Assembly (NCBI RefSeq): GCF_019947135.1
Contig: NZ_JAGSHT010000013.1
Location: 62,001 to 126,000 of the forward strand
Origin: Occultella gossypii
Lineage (GTDB): Bacteria > Actinomycetota > Actinomycetes > Actinomycetales > Beutenbergiaceae
Reading direction: 5' to 3'
DNA length: 64,000 nucleotides
In this document: in pieces, positions 59,684 to 64,000 of the stretch
Layout of the letters: each line of letters starts with the position of its first letter
How positions within the stretch are numbered: position 1 is the stretch's first letter
Made by a program: the position numbers and the translations under genes
Notes under the pieces: model-generated
The model's input: the letters and a program-made list of their open reading frames with translations, nothing else
The model's database searches: none
Told to the model about the DNA's origin: nothing

Positions 59684-60411
59684 CCCACGAGCCCACCAGC
59701 GCGCAGGAACGGGCCGAGTGGCTGAGGTTGGCGGACCGTGCGGCGACCGTTGTGCACAAGGCTGCGAACGGGTACGGGGCCGTCTCCATGGTCACCGGGT
59801 CCACTCTCCTCGCCCTGGCTGAGGACGCCCTGCCGAGGCTGGTGGCGGACGTGGAGTGGTGGACGCACAAAGTCGGCGAGCACGAGCGGCGAATGTGGGC
59901 ATCCGTCCAGGAGCGCGCAGTCTGGGACCACGAGCGCGGTGAGCACGACGGGCCGCTGCCAGTCACGCCCTGCCCGATCTGCGAGCGTGAAGTCGCCATT
60001 GCCGAGGTCGACGGAATGCACGCCCTCATCCAGCGGCAGGGCGACCTCCTCACGGGCGTCGTCAACGCGCTCAGGGGAGATCCGCCGCCCCTGGTCTCGT
60101 GGAGCCACCACGACGCACCAGAACTCGCTGCCGACGCCGAAGCAGAGGTCGAACGGCTGACGGCCCGCACGGTCACGACAGCTGCCGAACTCGACGCGCT
60201 GCCCGTGGGGAGCGTAGTGCTGGACCGAGACGGTGACGCATGGCAGAAGGGCGCCATCGGTCGCGGCTGGTCCTGCACCGTTCAGGTGCTCAACTCGCAC
60301 GACCAGCCCTCACACAGCGTCGCCGCCATCCTCGGGCCGCTGACCGTGGCGCACGTCGCCCCGGACCACGGATCGCCCGAGCGGGAGTCTTCGGCGGGTG
60401 GGCGACCATGA
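59680..60411 (+). CDS. Phage protein with CxxC and C-terminal beta domain
   Basis: The protein has 243 residues. The N-terminal half is helical (AEWLRLADRAATVVHKAANG) and includes CPICEREVA. The C-terminal half has TTAAELDALPVGSVVLDRDG then AWQKGAIGRGWSCTVQ, a small beta domain seen in other actinophage proteins. Function unknown. Confidence 0.6.
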   Translation: MTHEPTSAQERAEWLRLADRAATVVHKAANGYGAVSMVTGSTLLALAEDALPRLVADVEWWTHKVGEHERRMWASVQERAVWDHERGEHDGPLPVTPCPICEREVAIAEVDGMHALIQRQGDLLTGVVNALRGDPPPLVSWSHHDAPELAADAEAEVERLTARTVTTAAELDALPVGSVVLDRDGDAWQKGAIGRGWSCTVQVLNSHDQPSHSVAAILGPLTVAHVAPDHGSPERESSAGGRP

Positions 60412-60557
60412 GCCCCGACGATCGCCACGGCCTCGGATGGCAGAGCGTCCGAGGCAACGTCATCTGCCTCTGTGGCGAACAGTTCCCAACCAACATGCGG
60501 CTCAGCACGCACGTCTCCAACATGCGCGCATGGGCACGACGGAAGGGTGCGCGATGA
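60408..60557 (+). CDS. Small zinc-finger-like phage protein
   Basis: The protein has 49 residues. VICLCGEQFPTNMRLSTHVS gives a CxC...H pattern like a shortened C2H2 finger, followed by a basic helix. It lies just upstream of the WhiB-like gene. DNA binding is likely but unproven. Confidence 0.55.
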   Translation: MSPDDRHGLGWQSVRGNVICLCGEQFPTNMRLSTHVSNMRAWARRKGAR

Positions 60558-60814
60558 GCCCCGACGCCCCCGACCGCGACGACGCTCGCGACAACCCTCG
60601 CGCGTGGATGCGGGACGCCGTCTGCGCCGAGATCGCCGGCGACCTCTGGTTTCCCGAACGAGGCGAAGGAGGCATCGACGCGGCCGTGGCCATCTGCCGC
60701 ACCTGCCCCGTCATGGAGCAGTGCCGGGAAGCCGGGCAGGGCGAACGGTTCGGCATCTGGGGTGGCATCACGGCCAACGCCCGAACCAGGACCGGAAAGA
60801 AGACGGCAGCGTGA
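60554..60814 (+). CDS. WhiB-like Fe-S transcription factor (phage-encoded)
   Basis: The protein has 86 residues. The four cluster cysteines are visible: one in DAVCAEI, two in ICRTCPVMEQ and one in EQCREAGQ. The G(I/V)WGG motif appears as FGIWGGITANA, with a basic C-terminal tail. WhiB-like proteins bind a [4Fe-4S] cluster and the housekeeping sigma factor. Phage copies can act as dominant versions of the host protein. The ATG overlaps the previous stop. Confidence 0.9.
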   Translation: MSPDAPDRDDARDNPRAWMRDAVCAEIAGDLWFPERGEGGIDAAVAICRTCPVMEQCREAGQGERFGIWGGITANARTRTGKKTAA

Positions 60815-61029
60815 ACAACTACGACACCTTCCCCGACAACGTCCGCGTCACCATCCAGCCGAACGGGCTCACCGGACGCATCGTCGCCCGCTGCCACAAC
60901 AACCCGTTCATCGAGCGGTACCGGGTCCTCGTCGACAACACCACCACGACCCTCGACATCGAGGCCAGGAGGCTCCGACGCCGCGACGACATCGACATGC
61001 GACCACGACCAGGAAGGGGGCCACGGTGA
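60811..61029 (+). CDS. Small phage protein
   Basis: The protein has 72 residues from GTG 60811. A beta-rich first half (VRVTIQPNGLTGRIVARCHN) is followed by an Arg-rich end (ARRLRRRDDIDMRPRPGRG). Function unknown; nucleic-acid contact is possible. Confidence 0.55.
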   Translation: MNNYDTFPDNVRVTIQPNGLTGRIVARCHNNPFIERYRVLVDNTTTTLDIEARRLRRRDDIDMRPRPGRGPR

Positions 61030-61220
61030 GCGCACGACCAGCCCAACGCACGGCGATGCTCCGCGCATGGTGGGTGCACGACACCCTCCAGACGGCGCGG
61101 CGCATGATCGGCGAACCAGACCCCGCATGGCAGATCGCCGCCCGGCAGAACCGGGCCGACCTCGAAGACGTCCTTGCGGGGCAGCAGGACCGGCATGTGC
61201 GACACGGGGAGGTGACGTAG
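61026..61220 (+). CDS. Small phage protein
   Basis: The protein has 64 residues from GTG 61026. It is helical (RTAMLRAWWVHDTLQTARRM; AARQNRADLEDVLAG). It precedes the DNA methylase. Function unknown. Confidence 0.5.
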   Translation: MSARPAQRTAMLRAWWVHDTLQTARRMIGEPDPAWQIAARQNRADLEDVLAGQQDRHVRHGEVT

Positions 61221-62072
61221 GTGGCACTAGCGCCCCCCGCCCCATACTTCGGCGGCAAGCAGCGGATCGCTCAGCGTCTCGTAGACCTGCTCCCGGCGCA
61301 CGAGCACTATGTGGAGCCCTACGCGGGCGGGCTGTCCATCCTCATGGCCAAACCGCCGTCGAAGCTCGAAACGATCAACGACCTAGACCAGGACATCATG
61401 ACGTTCTGGCGGGTCCTGCGTGACCGTCCGGCCGACCTTGAGCGCGCATGTGCGCTGACCCCCCACTCTCGCGCCGAGCACCAGGTGTCACGCGATCGCA
61501 CCGGACTCGACGACATCGAGCGGGCCCGCCGAGTTTGGGTCTCCCTCACCCAAGGCCGAGGTGGGCAACTCATGCGCACCGGGTGGAGGTTCTATCTGAA
61601 CCCTGCCGGGACGTCCATGGGGATGCCCGGGTATCTCGATGGCTACGTGGACCGCCTCGCGCCAGCTGCGGAGCGGTTGCACCGGGTGTCGCTGGAATGC
61701 CGCCCCGCGATCGAGATCATCGAGGCATACGGCGGCAGTCCGGACACCTTGCTCTACGTGGATCCGCCCTACCTCGGCGAGACCCGCGGCGGACGCCACG
61801 CCACCAACGCCTACGTCCACGAGATGAAGGGTGAGGACGAGCACCGCGAACTCGCCGCCGCGCTCCATGCCGCCGCGGCGGCAGTCGTGCTGTCCGGCTA
61901 CCCATCGCCGCTCTACGACGACCTCTACGCCGACTGGCACGTCACCGACATCTCCGCGTGGACCGGGCAGGGCAACCACGGCCGATCCTCCGGCGGTGCG
62001 CGCACCGAGCGCCTGTGGTCCAACGTGCCGCTCGGCCACCAGCAGATGTTCGATCTGGAAGGGACCGCCTGA
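61221..62072 (+). CDS. D12-class N6-adenine DNA methyltransferase
   Basis: The protein has 283 residues. The SAM motif is PYFGGKQRIAQRLVDLLP, the FxGxG-like part is VEPYAGGLSILMAKPPS, and the catalytic DPPY is in LLYVDPPYLGETRGG. This is the Dam/DpnM class that methylates adenine, often in GATC, though the site here is unknown. It starts with GTG at 61221. No restriction enzyme gene for the same site is evident, so it is likely a protective phage methylase. Confidence 0.92.
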   Translation: MALAPPAPYFGGKQRIAQRLVDLLPAHEHYVEPYAGGLSILMAKPPSKLETINDLDQDIMTFWRVLRDRPADLERACALTPHSRAEHQVSRDRTGLDDIERARRVWVSLTQGRGGQLMRTGWRFYLNPAGTSMGMPGYLDGYVDRLAPAAERLHRVSLECRPAIEIIEAYGGSPDTLLYVDPPYLGETRGGRHATNAYVHEMKGEDEHRELAAALHAAAAAVVLSGYPSPLYDDLYADWHVTDISAWTGQGNHGRSSGGARTERLWSNVPLGHQQMFDLEGTA

Positions 62073-62458
62073 TGGCCCGCGACTTCACTCTCAAGCCATA
62101 TCCGCCGTTCGACGGGTCGGTGCCGCTGGACGTCTACCGAGCTCGCATGGCGCGGGACTACGGCCTCCAACGTGCCGAGTTCCTACGTCAGGGCCGCATG
62201 GGGCAGGCGCGGGACGAGAACGGGAAGCTCCTCTACCTCATCACCGACCGCGGCGAGTGCCGCAGGACCCGCGATATCCCGAAGCGAACAAGGGCGGCCG
62301 TCCTCGCCCGCGACGGCCATGCGTGCGTCAACTGCGGCGCCACGCGATCGCTCGAGCTCGACCACATCGTTCGGTACATCGATGGCGGCAGCGACGAGCC
62401 CGACAACCTCCGCACGCTGTGCCAGCCCTGTCACGCGAAGCGAGGTGGCCGACCATGA
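62072..62458 (+). CDS. HNH endonuclease
   Basis: The protein has 128 residues. The C-terminal HNH domain is complete: CVNCGATRSLELDHIVRYID, then GGSDEPDNLRTLCQPCHAKR. The N-terminal half is basic and helical. The ATG at 62072 shares a base with the methylase stop. Phage HNH nucleases of this size often assist packaging or act in exclusion; it lies in the early region, not next to a terminase. Confidence 0.9.
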   Translation: MARDFTLKPYPPFDGSVPLDVYRARMARDYGLQRAEFLRQGRMGQARDENGKLLYLITDRGECRRTRDIPKRTRAAVLARDGHACVNCGATRSLELDHIVRYIDGGSDEPDNLRTLCQPCHAKRGGRP

Positions 62459-62979
62459 CGTGGTTCAAGGTGGACGACACTCTCGCATTCCACGCCAAGG
62501 TCATCTCCGCCGGGAACGCAGCCATGGGCCTCTGGGTCCGCGCCGGCTCGTGGTCCGCACAGCAGCTCACGGACGGGCATGTCCCCGCCCACATGATCCC
62601 CGCGCTCGGCAACCGCGCCCAGGCGAACGCACTGGTTCGCACCGGGCTCTGGGTCGACGACGACGAGGACGGCTACCGGTTCCACCAGTGGGCCGAAGAG
62701 GGCCGCCAGCCGTCCCGCGAAGAGGTCGAGACGAAGCGCCGCGAGTGGCGCGAGAAGAAGCAGCGGCAGCGCCGCGGCCCCTCGGGACAGTACGAGACGT
62801 CCCCAGGGGAGTCCCCCGGGGACACTCGCGAGACTCCCTCGGGGAGTCCCGCCGTCCCGTCCCGTCCCGTCCCGACCCGACCCATAGATGGGGTTCTTTC
62901 CGTAGGTGGATCCGGGCAACCAAGTCCAAATCGTCACTTACGTATCGCGCAAGACGAGACCGGATTGGACTTGGACTGA
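62455..62979 (+). CDS. Replication-initiation-like phage protein
   Basis: The protein has 174 residues. The first ~85 residues (MTWFKVDDTLAFHAKVISAG; AMGLWVRAGSWSAQQLTDGH; ANALVRTGLWVDDDEDGYRF) match the winged-helix N-terminus of phage replisome-organiser/DnaD-type proteins. A basic helix and a Pro/Ser-rich disordered end follow. It would recruit the replicative helicase, by family inference. Confidence 0.7.
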   Translation: MTWFKVDDTLAFHAKVISAGNAAMGLWVRAGSWSAQQLTDGHVPAHMIPALGNRAQANALVRTGLWVDDDEDGYRFHQWAEEGRQPSREEVETKRREWREKKQRQRRGPSGQYETSPGESPGDTRETPSGSPAVPSRPVPTRPIDGVLSVGGSGQPSPNRHLRIAQDETGLDLD

Positions 62980-63374
62980 TGGCATCGAAAATCGAGATCG
63001 ACCGCCTCGCGCACATGGCCAACGCCCTGCGCCCCGACTGGCCCATCCGGTCCCTCGTCACCTACCTCGCCCGGGAGCACGTCGCCCGCGGCTACCAGGA
63101 CCTCGCCAAGGCCATCGCCCACATCGCCACCGACCCGGCGACGTCCACGCCTGCCCGCCTCGGCGAGTCCGGCCCGTGGTGGCCGACCCTTGGGACCACG
63201 TCACCTGTCATCGGCCCCGGACGCGCCCGCTGCGACCAGTACGGCCACGAGCACTACCCCGCACACAACTGCCCCGGCTGCAGGACCGACGCGCTCACCG
63301 GAGTTCGACTGCCGGCACCGCTGCCCGAGGACTACACCGACGCTAAGACCGCAGCCGCAGAAGGAGACCGATGA
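62979..63374 (+). CDS. Phage protein with Cys/His zinc-like motif
   Basis: The protein has 131 residues. A helical N-terminus (EIDRLAHMANALRPDWPIRS) is followed by RCDQYGHEHYPAHNCPGCRT, a plausible zinc site (C, H, C, C). It follows the replication-type gene by one overlapping base. A helicase-loader or primase-accessory role is possible but unproven. Confidence 0.6.
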   Translation: MASKIEIDRLAHMANALRPDWPIRSLVTYLAREHVARGYQDLAKAIAHIATDPATSTPARLGESGPWWPTLGTTSPVIGPGRARCDQYGHEHYPAHNCPGCRTDALTGVRLPAPLPEDYTDAKTAAAEGDR

Positions 63375-63832
63375 CCACCTTGACCCTCGCCATCCCCGCC
63401 CCATGGTGGCTCTCGTCGAACCAGCGCATCCACCGCATGCAGGTCGCGGGACGCACCAAGATCATCCGGGCAGCAGCCGCACGAGCCGCACGCACGATCG
63501 GCCGCACGTTCGAGCAGGTCCACGTGTGCGCGTTCATCCAGTACCCCACCGCGGCGAAGGCTGACCCGCCGAACGCATGGCCCACCGTCAAGGCCATGCT
63601 CGACGGACTCACCGACGCCGGGATCTGGGAGGACGACGACAGCAAGCACGTCATCGCCACCGAGTTCCGACGCGAGGTCGGGAAGTCGCCACGAGGGGAG
63701 TACCGGGTGCGGTTGGTGCTCACGGATCAGGACGTGCCATTCGCTGCACAGAACACCATCCTGCGCGACCTGCTGGTCCACCGCGGGATGCCAGACGCCC
63801 AGATCGACCTATGCCTCGGTGGTGCGTCATGA
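63371..63832 (+). CDS. rusA: RusA-family Holliday junction resolvase
   Basis: The protein has 153 residues. The acidic metal-binding residues of RusA are visible: Asp in ADPPNAWPTVKAMLDGL and the pair in GIWEDDDSKHV. The N-terminus PAPWWLSSNQRIHRM is typical. It cuts four-way junctions during phage recombination or replication. It overlaps the neighbours by four bases. Confidence 0.9.
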   Translation: MTTLTLAIPAPWWLSSNQRIHRMQVAGRTKIIRAAAARAARTIGRTFEQVHVCAFIQYPTAAKADPPNAWPTVKAMLDGLTDAGIWEDDDSKHVIATEFRREVGKSPRGEYRVRLVLTDQDVPFAAQNTILRDLLVHRGMPDAQIDLCLGGAS

Positions 63833-64000
63833 GGATCCTCATCCGGGCACGTGGCTGGACTCTCGACCTCGACGTCGACCGCACCCCGAAGCCCAAGCCT
63901 GCCGACCCGACCGTGGGCACGCATCCGACGGGCGGGCTGACCGCATCCGTTGGGCACGGTGCGGCACCACGCACCAACGCCCGTAACCCGTTCCCGCGTG
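63829..64000 (+). CDS. Phage protein, 5' part only
   Basis: The ATG overlaps the RusA stop by four bases and the frame is open to the window edge (57 codons). It starts MRILIRARGWTLDLDVDRTP and continues Pro/Gly/Thr-rich. No function can be assigned. Confidence 0.5.
   Translation, partial: MRILIRARGWTLDLDVDRTPKPKPADPTVGTHPTGGLTASVGHGAAPRTNARNPFPR

Larger units (their letters stand above)
51718..64000. mobile_element. Integrated phage-like element, left part
   Basis: The element starts at the tRNA-Thr fragment. The integrase, divergent repressor/Cro switch, antirepressor, YqaJ-type exonuclease, replication-type protein, HNH nuclease, D12 methylase and RusA-type resolvase follow in typical temperate phage early-region order. 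At least 12.3 kb is present and the right end is outside the window, so size and completeness are unknown. Structural and lysis genes are not seen here. Confidence 0.88.

Noticed and set aside
61221-62458. Complete restriction-modification system
   Set aside because: There is a methylase and a generic HNH nuclease, but no dedicated restriction enzyme or specificity subunit. Phage self-protection is simpler.

Overview
The window is chromosomal DNA of a high-GC actinobacterium. Signs of this are GTG/TTG starts, strong purine-rich ribosome sites, Lsr2, CarD, a WhiB-like protein, a SenX3/RegX3-type pair, a mycothiol-type DinB-like protein, and the carD-ispD-ispF cluster beside an LpqE-like lipoprotein gene. 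The gene order lysS, panC, PH-domain genes, DUF3180, folK/folB, folP, folE, ftsH, hpt, tilS is typical of Micrococcales-type actinobacteria; the genus cannot be named from the sequence alone.

Host part (1-51717). Bases 1-6706 hold small regulated modules, each with a transcription factor beside or divergent from its target: MarR/ABC exporter, PadR/membrane protein, and MarR/O-methyltransferase plus DUF1304. A CAAX-type protease gene follows. Bases 6810-14382 hold isoprenoid precursor genes (ispF, ispD), carD, an LpqE-like gene, the phosphate regulators regX3-senX3 divergent from phoU, gpmA, a lactonase and lsr2. Bases 14492-29810 form a long minus-strand run of housekeeping genes with many start/stop overlaps: lysS; a DUF2520-PanC fusion; two PH-domain membrane proteins; DUF3180; a FolB-FolK fusion with a long disordered tail; folP; folE; ftsH; hpt; tilS; and a DUF2342-type metalloprotease. 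Next come a PBP4-like peptidase, ppa, a PNPOx-like protein, a secreted NlpC/P60 hydrolase, metY and metX, a Gfo/Idh oxidoreductase, a large FAD/Fe-S oxidoreductase, and an ECF sigma factor with a membrane partner. Small regulator modules (ArsR-AHSA1, TetR-FAD monooxygenase), an alpha/beta hydrolase and a gene broken by an in-frame TAG fill the rest.

Integrated phage-like element (51718 to beyond 64000). The 3' half of a tRNA-Thr(CGU) gene, without its 5' half, lies on the minus strand at 51718-51762, next to a tyrosine integrase. After it come a divergent repressor/Cro-like switch with repeated ACTACGCA-like sites, an excisionase-like protein, a BRO-type antirepressor, and then a long plus-strand early operon. 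In that operon nearly every start codon overlaps the previous stop. It encodes many small proteins of unknown role plus a YqaJ-type exonuclease, a WhiB-like protein, a D12-class adenine methylase, an HNH nuclease, a replication-type protein and a RusA-type resolvase. No structural genes are reached before the window ends, and the intact tRNA and right attachment site should lie beyond it.

Regulatory DNA is unusually readable: clear inverted or direct repeats lie upstream of nearly every regulator-controlled module. I found no CRISPR array, no insertion sequence, no rRNA and no complete tRNA.
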